Shown: one piece after another, positions 8,342-19,950 of the stretch
Position numbering within the stretch: the stretch's first letter is position 1
Layout of the letters: each line of letters opens with the position of its first letter
Notes under the pieces: model-generated
Databases searched by the model: none
Seen by the model: only the letters and a program-made list of their open reading frames with translations
What the model was told of the DNA's origin: nothing
Position numbers and translations under genes: made by a program
Assembly: GCA_023389575.1 (NCBI GenBank)
Contig: JAEWEG010000018.1
Location: 244,274-308,273 of the forward strand
Reading direction: 5' to 3'
Length of the DNA stretch: 64,000 nucleotides
Origin: Chloroflexota bacterium
GTDB taxonomy: Bacteria; Chloroflexota; Chloroflexia; Thermomicrobiales; UBA6265

Positions 8342-9117
8342 GTCACATGCACTCCCGGCCGCGCGTGGACCAGTTGCCCGTCGAAGACCGTCGCGGCTTC
8401 CGCCAGCGACACCGACGGATCGTTCTCCTCGAACATGTGCGTCAGCACCAGCGTCTCCGCCCCGGCCTCCACCGCCAGGGTCGCCGCTTCCGTGGCCGTC
8501 AGGTGCCCGCGTTTCTCGAACGGCAGCGCGCTCTTGGTCCGCTCGGGCGTGGCGGCCTCGGCGATCACGACCTTTATCCCTTCCAGGAATGGCCCGAGAT
8601 CGGCCGAGGGACCGGTGTCGGCCGTGTACGCGAGATCGCCATGATCCGTGTGCACCCGAACCGCCCAGCATGGAATGAAGTGCACGGTCGGCTGGAAGCT
8701 CAGCGTCACGCCGCCAACCTTCACCGTGCCGTTCGGGTCGTATTCCGCGAGATCGAAGACGCCACCGAAGAAATCATCCGGCTCACCATCGGCCGCGAAG
8801 GTCTCCGCCAGCTTCTGGAAGAACGCCTTCCCGCCCGGCGGGAGCCACAGCGGCGTCTTGCGGCCCGGTTTCACCGGGTTGTACGCCAGCGAGAACCGCA
8901 TCGCGATCACGTCCAGCATGTGGTCGACGTGCAGGTGGGAAATCACCACCGCGTCGAGCGTGCGGAAATCGACATGCTTGCGGAGTTCCTGCAAGGTTCC
9001 TGGCCCCGCGTCCAGCACCAGGTTGGTTGACCCATCGCTCACCAGGTAGCTCGCGCATCCCTGTCCGGTCCCGACCGACGCGGCGCTGCCGCCTATCACC
9101 GTGACTTTCCCGCTCAT
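8335..9117 (-). CDS. MBL-fold hydrolase (RNase Z-like)
   Basis: A 260-residue metallo-beta-lactamase-fold enzyme. The metal-binding signature is HLHVDH near residue 61-66, with a later VHFIPCW histidine, an AYTADTGPS aspartate and a LVLTHMFEEND histidine. The order and the GCASYLV beginning resemble RNase Z and the related ribonuclease-like or phosphonate-diesterase MBLs, without the exosite arm of true RNase Z. It is cytosolic. Its ATG overlaps the endonuclease III stop by four bases (ATGA) and its stop overlaps the P1 peptidase start, so the three genes form a coupled operon. Substrate is not assignable from sequence. Confidence 0.85.
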   Translation of the reverse strand: MSGKVTVIGGSAASVGTGQGCASYLVSDGSTNLVLDAGPGTLQELRKHVDFRTLDAVVISHLHVDHMLDVIAMRFSLAYNPVKPGRKTPLWLPPGGKAFFQKLAETFAADGEPDDFFGGVFDLAEYDPNGTVKVGGVTLSFQPTVHFIPCWAVRVHTDHGDLAYTADTGPSADLGPFLEGIKVVIAEAATPERTKSALPFEKRGHLTATEAATLAVEAGAETLVLTHMFEENDPSVSLAEAATVFDGQLVHARPGVHVTW

Positions 9118-9836
9118 TCCCCTGTTTCCTCCTGGCTGTCCTGTTCGCCGTGCTGCTGGTAGTAATCACAAACGTCCTGCAGGACGCAAGCCCAGCAGCG
9201 GGGTTTCCGGGCCCGGCAGACGGTCCGGCCATGCTCGATCGTTTCGACATGGACGGCGTAGATCGATGGCGCGTGTGGGCCCACCAGGTCGGTGAGGATG
9301 GTCTGCTTCGTTACGGTGCTGGTGCGGTCCGGAACGATGCCCAGCCGGGTCATAACGCGGGCGATGTGCGTGTCCACGGGCATGATCGGCTGGCCGAGGG
9401 AGAACAGCAGCACGCAGGCGGCCGTCTTTGGGCCCACCCCGGGAAGGCTGGTGAGCCACTCCATCGCTTCGTCGGCCGGCATGGTGGCCAGGTCGATCCC
9501 GGACGCCTCCAGGGCCAGCAGCGATCGCAGCGCCTGCTGGATGCGCGGGGCCTTCTGCCGCGCCAGCCCTCCCGCCTGGATCGCCGAGGCCACGTCGATC
9601 TCTGGAGCGTCGATCACCTCGTCCCAGGTGGCATACGCGTCCTGGAGCGAGGCCATCGCCATGCCGGAATTGTGGTCGGTTATGCTCTGGGAGAGGATCG
9701 TGGCGACCAGTTGGCGCACGGGATCGCCGTCCGGCGCGAACGGGCGGGGACCGTACGCCATCTCCAGCCGGCGGGCGATCTCGTCGAACTTCTCAGCCAG
9801 ATGGTCGTCTTCCGCGTGGTTGGCCGTAACGGGCAT
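9114..9836 (-). CDS. nth: Endonuclease III-like DNA glycosylase
   Basis: A 240-residue helix-hairpin-helix DNA glycosylase for base-excision repair of oxidised pyrimidines. The HhH motif LPGVGPKTAACVL near residue 130 contains the catalytic lysine, followed by the PVDTHIARV motif with the catalytic aspartate near residue 153. The C-terminal [4Fe-4S] loop is complete, with cysteine spacing C-x6-C-x2-C-x5-C (about 208-224). The N-terminal 30 residues and a GEQDSQEE tail are extra. It starts ten bases after the histidine phosphatase stop and overlaps the MBL gene by four bases. Confidence 0.92.
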   Translation of the reverse strand: MPVTANHAEDDHLAEKFDEIARRLEMAYGPRPFAPDGDPVRQLVATILSQSITDHNSGMAMASLQDAYATWDEVIDAPEIDVASAIQAGGLARQKAPRIQQALRSLLALEASGIDLATMPADEAMEWLTSLPGVGPKTAACVLLFSLGQPIMPVDTHIARVMTRLGIVPDRTSTVTKQTILTDLVGPHAPSIYAVHVETIEHGRTVCRARKPRCWACVLQDVCDYYQQHGEQDSQEETGE

Positions 9837-9845
9837 GGTCGCGAT

Positions 9846-10583
9846 CTACCTCTGCCCGTCGCTCGCGTCGCTTTGCATGGTCGTGTAGTTGAACGGTTCC
9901 GTTCGCACCACGTCCAGGTGAGCGATGTCGTTCACCAGATGCGCCAGGGTGCCATGACCGGTCACCTCCAGATGCGTCACGCTGCAATTCGCCACCGGGT
10001 ACGACGCGTAGTCGTTCGGGGAACCGCCATCCAGTTGCGCGATGAACGACCCGATCACTCCCCCATGGCAGACGATCGCGACATGCCGTTCCCGCCACGT
10101 GTAGGCGATCTCGCTTATGGTGGAGAACACCCTCGAATTGAAATCCGCGCGCACATCGCCCCCGGGCCAGCCGAACTGGTTGTCGAGCGGGTCGTCGCGT
10201 AACCGGAGTAGCTCCGGAAACCGCTCGGCGGCCTCGGCCAGCGTCAGACCCTCGGCATGTCCGAAGTGGACTTCTCGCAGCCGCTCCTCCATCATCAGGT
10301 CCAGGCGTTGGTGCGCCGCCACCTCGGACGCCGTGACCCTCGCGCGCTGGAGCGGGCTTGAGATGATCGCGTCGAGCCGCACCTCCTTCATCCTCAGTCC
10401 CACCTGTTTCGCTTGCTGAACGCCCAGCTCGTCAAGGGGAATGTCGAGATGTCCCACGAGTTGGTGCCGAACGTTGGCCTCGGTTTGGCCATGCCGGATC
10501 AGGTAGAGGTGGGTGGAGGTGTCCTGTTCGTGGCGAAACGTCTCGAAGCGGCGGATCGCGGGCGAGGATGTCGAGGTCTGCAT
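9846..10583 (-). CDS. Histidine phosphatase family protein
   Basis: About 245 residues of the phosphoglycerate-mutase-like histidine phosphatase superfamily. The catalytic LIRHGQTEAN motif lies near residue 28-37, SSPLQRARVTA gives the second arginine, EVHFGHAEG the acidic proton donor, and AIVCHGGVI the second catalytic histidine. It probably dephosphorylates a small metabolite (PhoE/GpmB or CobC-like); the substrate is not readable. I prefer ATG 10583 over ATG 10628 because the longer version adds an unconserved tail and would run into the divergent pyrC promoter. It is the first gene of the operon with nth, the MBL gene and the P1 peptidase. Confidence 0.88.
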   Translation of the reverse strand: MQTSTSSPAIRRFETFRHEQDTSTHLYLIRHGQTEANVRHQLVGHLDIPLDELGVQQAKQVGLRMKEVRLDAIISSPLQRARVTASEVAAHQRLDLMMEERLREVHFGHAEGLTLAEAAERFPELLRLRDDPLDNQFGWPGGDVRADFNSRVFSTISEIAYTWRERHVAIVCHGGVIGSFIAQLDGGSPNDYASYPVANCSVTHLEVTGHGTLAHLVNDIAHLDVVRTEPFNYTTMQSDASDGQR

Positions 10584-10605
10584 GATTGAATCGTGTCCGT
10601 TCACA

Positions 10606-10635
10606 TTGCACAGGCGGTGGCGAGGCACCTATACT
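10606..10635 (+). promoter_or_regulatory. Putative promoter of the pyr operon
   Basis: A TATACT -10 box (10630-10635) follows a TTGCAC -35-like box (10606-10611) at an 18-base spacing. The predicted transcription start near 10642 gives a leader of about 150 bases before pyrC. It is divergent from the histidine phosphatase gene. Confidence 0.55.
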
Positions 10636-10654
10636 AGGGCGATTTTGGATATCT

Positions 10655-10755
10655 CCGGAAAGGGTCCATCTCCCTCGTGTCTCCAGTCAGCCTGATCCTA
10701 CCAGATACAGATGCCCCGCCCTCGGGTCCTTTCCGGACTTCGGGGGCGATTTTTT
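10655..10755 (+). promoter_or_regulatory. Attenuator-like leader of pyrC
   Basis: A terminator-like hairpin, outer arms GCCCCG (10713-10718) and CGGGGGC (10741-10747), inner stem GTCC/GGAC (10726-10729, 10735-10738), is followed by six Ts (10750-10755). Upstream CCGGAAAGG (10655-10663) is a perfect 9-base complement of CCTTTCCGG (10728-10736), which is part of the terminator. The two pairings exclude each other, the usual antiterminator/terminator arrangement. I see no PyrR binding-loop consensus. Confidence 0.6.
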
Positions 10756-10791
10756 GTGAGATCGTCACCAACCACGAAAGGGAAGACACGC

Positions 10792-12123
10792 GTGATTGAT
10801 GGAACGGTCCTCATCCTTGGGGGGCACGTCGTCGACCCGGCGAACGGGATCGACGGCCTGAACGATGTCCTGATCCGGGACGGCGTCATCGAGGCGGTCG
10901 GCACGATTGACGCGATCGATGGGGTCCCTGAATACGACGCCGGTGGCTGCCTGGTCACGCCCGGCTGGATCGACGTCCACGTCCACCTCCGCGATCCCGG
11001 GTTCCCCGAAAAGGAGACGATGGAAACTGGCACGGCGGCCGCCGCCGCCGGTGGGTTCACCTCCATCGCCTGCATGCCGAACACCAAACCCGCGCTCGAT
11101 TCACCGGAGATCATCGCCGACCTCGTCCAGCGCGCGAAGGCCAATGGATCGGTGCGGGTTTATCCCATCGCCACCATCACCCGCGGGCGAACCGGCGACG
11201 AACCGGTCGACTTCGAAGCGGTGATCGAGGCGGGCGCGATCGGCTGGTCGGACGATGGCGATACCACCGCCAACAGCGCCATCATGCGCCAGGCGCTGGA
11301 GGTGTCGGCCCGGATCGACCGCCCGGTCATCGTCCACTGTGAGGACAAGGCCATCGCCTCCGGCGCCATGCACGAGGGCGAGGTTTCCCGCCGCCTCGGC
11401 ATTCCGGGCATCCCGGCCGCCGCCGAGGAGATCATCATCGCCCGCGACATCATGCTGGCCGAACTCACCGGTGGCTGGTTGCACGTCTGCCACGTCTCCA
11501 CCGGGCGCGGCGCCGAGCTTGTCGCCGAAGGCAAGCGGCGCGGCGTGAACGTCACCGCCGAGGTCATGCCTCACCACCTCGCCATGAGCGACGAGTGGGT
11601 GGGCGGCGATCGCACCCTCCACAACACCGACTTGCCCGCTGGGCGGCCGGCCAAACCTGGCGATCCCAACACAAAGGTGAATCCGCCCCTCCGCCCAATC
11701 GCCGACACCGAGGCGCTTATCAAGCGCATTCAGGACGGCACCTTCGACTGCCTGGGAACCGATCACGCCCCGCACGCCGCCCCGGAGAAGGAGGGCTCGA
11801 CCTTCGAGGCCGCCGCCATGGGCCTCAGCGGCCTGGAGTTCGCCTTCCCGCTCACCTGGGCGCTGGTCGAGGCTGGCCACCTGTCGCTTTCCGACCTCGT
11901 TCGTCTCTGGACCGTTGAACCCGCGCGGATCCTTCGCGAATCGAGCGGAACGCTCTCCACCGGAGCCATCGCCGACGTGACCGTGTTCGACCCGAACATC
12001 GAGTGGACGGTGACGCCGGACGAACTCCGCACGCGGAGCGCGAACACCCCCCTGCTTGGAATGACTCTTACTGGACGCGCGGTGCTGACGCTCGTCGATG
12101 GAAAGGAACGTCACCGTGCCTGA
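10792..12123 (+). CDS. pyrC: Dihydroorotase
   Basis: A 443-residue class I dihydroorotase, which cyclises carbamoyl aspartate to dihydroorotate in de novo pyrimidine synthesis. The metal signature DVHVHLRDPGFPEKET lies near residue 62, a metal-ligand histidine follows in IVHCEDKAI and HVCHVSTG, and the closing GTDHAPHA motif near residue 323 carries the catalytic aspartate. The start is GTG 10792, since it has a purine-rich AAAGGGAAG upstream and gives the usual N-terminus; an in-frame ATG at 10711 would translate through the terminator hairpin. It is the first gene of the operon and overlaps carA by eight bases. Confidence 0.95.
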   Translation: MIDGTVLILGGHVVDPANGIDGLNDVLIRDGVIEAVGTIDAIDGVPEYDAGGCLVTPGWIDVHVHLRDPGFPEKETMETGTAAAAAGGFTSIACMPNTKPALDSPEIIADLVQRAKANGSVRVYPIATITRGRTGDEPVDFEAVIEAGAIGWSDDGDTTANSAIMRQALEVSARIDRPVIVHCEDKAIASGAMHEGEVSRRLGIPGIPAAAEEIIIARDIMLAELTGGWLHVCHVSTGRGAELVAEGKRRGVNVTAEVMPHHLAMSDEWVGGDRTLHNTDLPAGRPAKPGDPNTKVNPPLRPIADTEALIKRIQDGTFDCLGTDHAPHAAPEKEGSTFEAAAMGLSGLEFAFPLTWALVEAGHLSLSDLVRLWTVEPARILRESSGTLSTGAIADVTVFDPNIEWTVTPDELRTRSANTPLLGMTLTGRAVLTLVDGKERHRA

Positions 12124-13252
12124 CGAACGCACCCCCAAGGCCAAATTCCGGCCCGCCTCCGATGCCGCCCTCGCCCTCGCCGATGGGCGCGTCTTTCGCG
12201 GCCGCGGCTTCGGCGCCGAAGCCACCGCCGCCGGCGAAGTGGTCTTCACCACCACCATGACCGGCTACCAGGAAGTCGCCACCGATCCCTCCTTCCGGGG
12301 TCAGATCGTGTGCATGACCTATCCCCTGATCGGCAACTACGGCGTCAACAACGACGACGACGAGAGCCGCCAGCCATGGATCGCCGGGCTGGTCGTCCGC
12401 GAATGGAGCGACGCGCCCTCAAACTGGCGCTCGGCCGGCACCATCGACGCCTACCTGAAGGAAGCCGGCATTCCCGGTATCTCCGGTGTCGACACCCGTG
12501 CCCTCACCCGCCACATCCGCTCGGTGGGCGACACCCGCGCCGTGCTGGTCCGTAACGTCAACGGCATGAGCGACGAAGAGCTGGTCGCCCTGGCGAAGGA
12601 CGCGCCGCTCCCTGGCGAGCAGGACGTGGTCGGCGAGGTGATGACGCCCGAGGAAACGGTCCACGGCGACCCCACCTCCGAGACGCACGTCGTCCTGCTC
12701 GATTGCGGCGTGAAGCGCAATATCATCCGCTCGCTGGTCCAGCGTGGCGCCAGGGTGACGGTTGTCCCCTATGGCACGCCGTACAGCCGCATCGTGGAAC
12801 TCGAACCGGACGGCGTCATCGTCTCCCCGGGACCTGGCGACCCGGCCAACCTCGACGACGGCCTGGACGTGGTTCGATGGCTCCTCGACGACGAACGGCC
12901 GTACCTCGGCATTTGCCTTGGGCACCAGCTGCTGGCCCGGGCCATTGGTGCCGATACCAGCAAGCTGAAGTTCGGCCATCGCGGCGGCAACCAGCCAGTC
13001 AAGGACGAGCGCAGCGGCAAGGTCACCATCACCGCGCAGAACCATAGCTACCAGGTGATGAGCGACACTATCCCGGAGACGACCGGGTGGCACGTGGCCC
13101 TTCGCAACCTCAACGACGGCTCGGTCGAGGGTCTCTCGCACGACACCCTGCCGGTTCTCTCGGTACAGTTCCATCCCGAGGCATCGCCCGGACCAGGCGA
13201 CTCCGGGAACATGTTCGACGAATTCCTCCAACTGATCGCGACGCGGGCCTGA
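12116..13252 (+). CDS. carA: Carbamoyl-phosphate synthase small subunit
   Basis: A 378-residue glutaminase subunit that hydrolyses glutamine and channels ammonia to CarB. The N-terminal CPSase_sm_chain domain has the EVVFTTTMTGYQE motif and the SNWRS/GI(P)GISGVDTRALTRHIR region. The class I amidotransferase domain carries GICLGHQLLARA with the catalytic cysteine near residue 268, and SVQFHPEASPGP with the catalytic histidine. I chose GTG 12116, which overlaps the pyrC stop and has AAGGAA eight bases upstream, over ATG 12098. It is followed by a 106-base gap before carB. Confidence 0.95.
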   Translation: MPDERTPKAKFRPASDAALALADGRVFRGRGFGAEATAAGEVVFTTTMTGYQEVATDPSFRGQIVCMTYPLIGNYGVNNDDDESRQPWIAGLVVREWSDAPSNWRSAGTIDAYLKEAGIPGISGVDTRALTRHIRSVGDTRAVLVRNVNGMSDEELVALAKDAPLPGEQDVVGEVMTPEETVHGDPTSETHVVLLDCGVKRNIIRSLVQRGARVTVVPYGTPYSRIVELEPDGVIVSPGPGDPANLDDGLDVVRWLLDDERPYLGICLGHQLLARAIGADTSKLKFGHRGGNQPVKDERSGKVTITAQNHSYQVMSDTIPETTGWHVALRNLNDGSVEGLSHDTLPVLSVQFHPEASPGPGDSGNMFDEFLQLIATRA

Positions 13253-13358
13253 CGACGCGACAGACACCACATCGGGCCTTGAAGGTGGCGACACGCCTCC
13301 TCCATGCGCGCCCGCGGGCCAACGAGCAGCAAGGTAATCCACAGGAAATGGGGCGGCG

Positions 13359-16613
<3,255 letters not shown>

Positions 16614-16646
16614 CGTAACCATCGCCACTCACGGATTGACCGCGAC

Positions 16647-17477
16647 ATGACAGCACAGGTCTTGCCAATCGATACGGGCGAAACGGGCTGGTCCCGGGAG
16701 TTCAGGGGTAGCATCACCACCACCCAACCGGTGATGGGCGACTCCATGCTCGTCACCTTCACCTGCCCGACCCAGCTTGCCGCCAACGCGCGCGCTGGGC
16801 AGTTCGTGGAGATCCTCTGCCGATCCCAATGGTCGAGCGATCCGCTGCTGCGCCGTCCGTATTCGGTCTACTCCGCCGACGCGGCGCGGGGCGAAATGAC
16901 GGTTCTGGTCCGCCCGTATGGTCGTGGCAGTAGCTGGCTGGCGGATCAGCCGGTGGGCACCGAACTGGACGTGCTCGGGCCGCTGGGCAATACCTTCGAC
17001 ATCTCGCCGAAGAGCCGGAACCTGCTCATGGTCGCCGGTGGCGTCGGCGCGGCGCCGTTGCTCATGCTCGCCAATGAGGCGGTGGCCGCCGGGCTCAACG
17101 TCACCTACCTGCTGGGCGCGATGTCGGCCAATGGCCTGCTCGCGGCCGAGCACCTCCCTGGCGAGGTGGAATACGTCGTCGCCACGAACGACGGCAGCGC
17201 CGGGCATCAGGGTTTCGTCACCGATCTGATCCCCGGGTACATGCAGTGGGCCGACCAGGTCTTCTCCTGCGGTCCGGAGCCCATGTTCCGCTCGCTTCGC
17301 CGCGAGGTGCTGGCGAACCGGTTCGCGTCGAAGCCAACCGTCCAGCTCTCGGTCGAGCGCACCATGGCCTGCGGGGTGGGGGCGTGCCTCGGCTGCGTTG
17401 TGGAGACAAAACGCGGCATGAAGACCTCCTGTGTCGAAGGCCCGGTATTCGAAATGGAAGACCTGGTGTGGCAATGA
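16647..17477 (+). CDS. pyrK: Dihydroorotate dehydrogenase electron-transfer subunit
   Basis: A 276-residue PyrK. The N-terminal FAD-binding barrel has RPYSVYSA (about 71-78), the NAD-binding half has LLMVAGGVGAAPLLML near residue 127, and the C-terminal [2Fe-2S] cluster has CGVGACLGC near 237-245 with a fourth cysteine in MKTSCVEGP. It passes electrons from the PyrD flavin to NAD. Its stop overlaps the pyrD start by four bases (ATGA), so the two subunits are probably made together. A paired PyrK shows that the PyrD here is the class 1B, NAD-linked enzyme. Confidence 0.93.
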   Translation: MTAQVLPIDTGETGWSREFRGSITTTQPVMGDSMLVTFTCPTQLAANARAGQFVEILCRSQWSSDPLLRRPYSVYSADAARGEMTVLVRPYGRGSSWLADQPVGTELDVLGPLGNTFDISPKSRNLLMVAGGVGAAPLLMLANEAVAAGLNVTYLLGAMSANGLLAAEHLPGEVEYVVATNDGSAGHQGFVTDLIPGYMQWADQVFSCGPEPMFRSLRREVLANRFASKPTVQLSVERTMACGVGACLGCVVETKRGMKTSCVEGPVFEMEDLVWQ

Positions 17478-18484
17478 GCATCGATCAGGCCAGCGACTGG
17501 AAGCCAGACCTTTCGGTCGATCTCGCCCCGAACAACGCCCGGGAGCTTGTGCTGCGCAACCCGGTCATCCCGGCCTCGGGCTGCTTCGGCTATGGGTTGG
17601 AATACAGCGGCATCGTCGATGTCCAGCGGCTTGGGGCGTTCGTCTCCAAGGGCATCACGCCGGAGCATCGGTCGGGCAATCCCATGCCCCGCATCACCGA
17701 AACCCCCTCGGGCATGCTGAACGCCATCGGACTCCAGAATCCCGGTATCGGCGGCTTCATCCGCAAGTACCCGCCGGTTTGGGAAGGCTGGACCGTTCCC
17801 GCCATCGTGAACATCTCCGCGGAAACCATCGAGGATTTCGCGATGATGGCTCGCCGCCTGGACGAGGTGCCTGGTGTCGCCGCGCTTGAGGTCAACATCT
17901 CCTGCCCGAACATCAACGCCGGTGGGTTCTGCTTCGGCTGGGACCCGGTCATGTCCGCCGACGTCACCCGCGCCGTGCGCGAGGCAACCACCCTGCCGAT
18001 CATCGTCAAGCTCAGCCCCGGCGCGGTCGATGTCGTGGAAATCGCGCTCGCCGTCGAGCAGGCGGGAGCGGACGCCGTTTCCCTCATCAATACGCTCGTC
18101 GGCATGGCCATCGACACCCGCTCGCGCAAGCCGATCCTCGCCAACAACACCGGTGGCATGTCCGGCCCCGCCGTGAAGCCGGTCGCGGTCCGCATGGTCT
18201 ATCAGGTCGCCCAGGCGGTCGGTATCCCCATCGTCGGGCTCGGCGGCATCTCCACCGTCAACGACGCCCTCGAGTTCTTCATGGCCGGCGCCTCCGCCAT
18301 CCAGGTGGGAACCGCCGTTTTCTCCGAACCCAGCGTGCTGATGCGCCTCATCGACGGGCTGGAGGCGTGGCTGGCGGCCAATCGCATCGCCAGCATTTCC
18401 GAGATCGTCGGTACCGCTAATCCCCGCTTCCATGGACTTTCCGCGCCGGCTGATGACCTCATGGCGAAAATGCTTCAGCAGTGA
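17474..18484 (+). CDS. pyrD: Dihydroorotate dehydrogenase catalytic subunit, class 1B
   Basis: A 336-residue FMN TIM-barrel enzyme oxidising dihydroorotate to orotate. Features are NPVIPASGCFGYG near the N-terminus, the LEVNISCPNIN loop near residue 141 with the catalytic cysteine of class 1 enzymes, the SLINTLVGMAID segment, NNTGGMSGPAVKP, and a late VGLGGIST with phosphate-binding residues and GASAIQVGTAVF. I start it at ATG 17474, overlapping the pyrK stop; longer in-frame readings run back through pyrK. The operon continues to pyrE after a 244-base gap. Confidence 0.95.
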   Translation: MSIDQASDWKPDLSVDLAPNNARELVLRNPVIPASGCFGYGLEYSGIVDVQRLGAFVSKGITPEHRSGNPMPRITETPSGMLNAIGLQNPGIGGFIRKYPPVWEGWTVPAIVNISAETIEDFAMMARRLDEVPGVAALEVNISCPNINAGGFCFGWDPVMSADVTRAVREATTLPIIVKLSPGAVDVVEIALAVEQAGADAVSLINTLVGMAIDTRSRKPILANNTGGMSGPAVKPVAVRMVYQVAQAVGIPIVGLGGISTVNDALEFFMAGASAIQVGTAVFSEPSVLMRLIDGLEAWLAANRIASISEIVGTANPRFHGLSAPADDLMAKMLQQ

Positions 18485-18487
18485 ACA

Positions 18488-18527
18488 TCTGCTGCCTCCC
18501 TGCGCCTGCGTGAGAGAAGGGAGCAGC
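18488..18527 (+). repeat. Stem-loop after pyrD
   Basis: GCTGCCTCCCT (near 18490-18500) can pair with AGGGAGCAGC (near 18517-18526), with one bulged base. There is no following T-run, so it is a weak terminator at best; it could stabilise the upstream mRNA or partly uncouple pyrE. Confidence 0.35.
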
Positions 18528-18574
18528 GCCCGCGACGTTTCAACGCCTTTATCTGACTGTGGGTTTGCCTTGCG

Positions 18575-18627
18575 TGATCCATGCGCGGAGTAGCCTGCCG
18601 ACCGGTGGTTCGAAAGGGCATGGATCA
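18575..18627 (+). promoter_or_regulatory. Inverted repeat in the pyrE leader
   Basis: TGATCCATGC (18575-18584) and GCATGGATCA (18618-18627) are a perfect 10-bp inverted repeat separated by 33 bases, about 100 bases upstream of pyrE. It could be an RNA stem or a split operator. No T-run follows. Confidence 0.4.
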
Positions 18628-18728
18628 TCGCGGATTGAAACCGAGCCCGCTTGATGCGATCTTGAACGACGACCTATCGGCCCGTGCATTCGCGTGGGAT
18701 GAGGATCGGAACAGGGAGTGCACGGATC

Positions 18729-19325
18729 ATGACGACGTTTGATGTTCTGGCGACGATGGAAGAAGTCGGCGCGCTGAAGAAGGGGCACTTCGTTTACGCC
18801 TCCGGGCGGCACGGCGATGTGTACCTGGAGAAGTTCGATCTCCTGCGCAATCCAGCGGCCACGGTCGAACTCTGCGCGGGCTTCGCCGCTCACGCGAAGG
18901 ACATGAACATCGACGTCGTCATCGGGCCGACGACCGGTGGCGTTATTCTCGCCTTCGAAACCGCTCGCCAGCTCGGCGTCATGGCGGCCTACGCCGAACG
19001 CGCCTCGGAAGGAGCATCGGGCCGGGAGATTCGCCGGGGAACCGTCTTCGCGCCGGGAACCCGCGTCCTGGTGGTGGACGACATCCTCACCACCGGCGGA
19101 TCGATCAGGGAAACGCTCGACGCGCTCGCCACGCACCCGGTCGAGGTCGTGGCGGTGGGCGTCATGGTCGATCGGAGCGGGGGCAAGACCACCTTCGGAG
19201 ACGTGCCGCTGTTCGCCCTGTCCTCCCAGGCGTTCGAATCCTGGCCGGCGGACGAGTGCCCGCTCTGCGCGGATGGCGTGCCGATCGTGAAGCCCGGCAC
19301 CACCGCCCAGCCGGGCGTCGCCTGA
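18729..19325 (+). CDS. pyrE: Orotate phosphoribosyltransferase
   Basis: A 198-residue type I phosphoribosyltransferase joining orotate and PRPP to give OMP. The PRPP-binding motif VLVVDDILTTGGS lies near residue 112-124, a GPTTGGVILAFETAR loop near 63, and the KKGHFVYASGRHGDVYLEK segment near 16 matches short-form PyrE enzymes. A CPLCADGVP near the C-terminus contains two cysteines, seen in some Chloroflexota and archaeal-like PyrE proteins. I chose ATG 18729; in-frame upstream starts extend into the leader. OMP decarboxylase (pyrF) is not in the window. Confidence 0.92.
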   Translation: MTTFDVLATMEEVGALKKGHFVYASGRHGDVYLEKFDLLRNPAATVELCAGFAAHAKDMNIDVVIGPTTGGVILAFETARQLGVMAAYAERASEGASGREIRRGTVFAPGTRVLVVDDILTTGGSIRETLDALATHPVEVVAVGVMVDRSGGKTTFGDVPLFALSSQAFESWPADECPLCADGVPIVKPGTTAQPGVA

Positions 19326-19333
19326 ACCAGGCG

Positions 19334-19552
19334 TCACGAAGCGGCTGGGTGATCCTCCTCGAGGCTGTTATGGAGAGACTCGCGAAGTTCCATCAGTTCA
19401 TCCAGTCGCTGCTCGATCTGCGCCATCGTGTCGTCCCGTGGCCGCTCGGCATACTCGTCTCGCAGTTCGATCAACATTTGCGCCAGCCGTCCAATCGTGC
19501 GCACGATCTGGGCTGGTGAATCGGACCGCGAAGGTGTACTGAATCCGCTCAT
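19334..19552 (-). CDS. Small coiled-coil hypothetical protein
   Basis: A 72-residue protein with a short polar N-terminus (SGFSTPSRSD) and then one long heptad-patterned helix (about 13-62) rich in Leu, Glu and Arg. It probably forms a coiled coil or a helical hairpin. There is no signal peptide or membrane segment. ATG 19552 has AGGGAG six bases upstream; a longer in-frame reading from 19660 adds an unlikely N-terminus. It ends nine bases from the convergent pyrE stop. I do not recognise a family. Confidence 0.6.
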   Translation of the reverse strand: MSGFSTPSRSDSPAQIVRTIGRLAQMLIELRDEYAERPRDDTMAQIEQRLDELMELRESLHNSLEEDHPAAS

Positions 19553-19640
19553 CGATGCTCCCTGGCATTGGTGGTGTATGGAATTGTGCAGCCCGCTCCA
19601 GCTATGTTGTGCCCTGCGTTTATTGTAGCGTAGCATGGAT

Positions 19641-19650
19641 TGTCCGGACA
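19641..19650. promoter_or_regulatory. 10-bp perfect palindrome in the divergent gap before rel
   Basis: TGTCCGGACA is self-complementary and lies about 90 bases upstream of the coiled-coil gene, in the 398-base divergent gap to rel. It may be an operator half-site pair, but a 10-bp palindrome can occur by chance. Confidence 0.25.
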
Positions 19651-19809
19651 GTGTTGTCAATTGGCGAGATTCGTGCGACTTTTTATCGCCGACGACGGTG
19701 TCGCGAGCATCCTGCCTCCACCGCGCCGACAGGTGTCCACAGTGATCGCCCTATAGCGCGGGAAAACACGTGGCTATCGACGGACAATGGTCGGGCAGGT
19801 GTACGGACG

Positions 19810-19839
19810 TTGACGCTGCCTTCACGCGATGAATACACT
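19810..19839 (+). promoter_or_regulatory. Putative sigma-70-type promoter of rel
   Basis: TTGACG (19810-19815) and TACACT (19834-19839) are 18 bases apart. A start near 19846 would give a 5' leader of about 105 bases. It is the best promoter match in the window. Confidence 0.6.
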
Positions 19840-19950
19840 AGCCGTAGCAATGGTGCTGTGGCTGGATTGGGCTCCCCGCACGATTCCTTGGATCACCTAC
19901 AGGTCTCATAGAACAACGCGATTGACACCCGTGAGGTTGAGACCGGAGCA

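Noticed and set aside
10640..10790. PyrR-binding loop in the pyr leader
   Set aside because: I looked for the conserved loop of the Bacillus type and did not find it.
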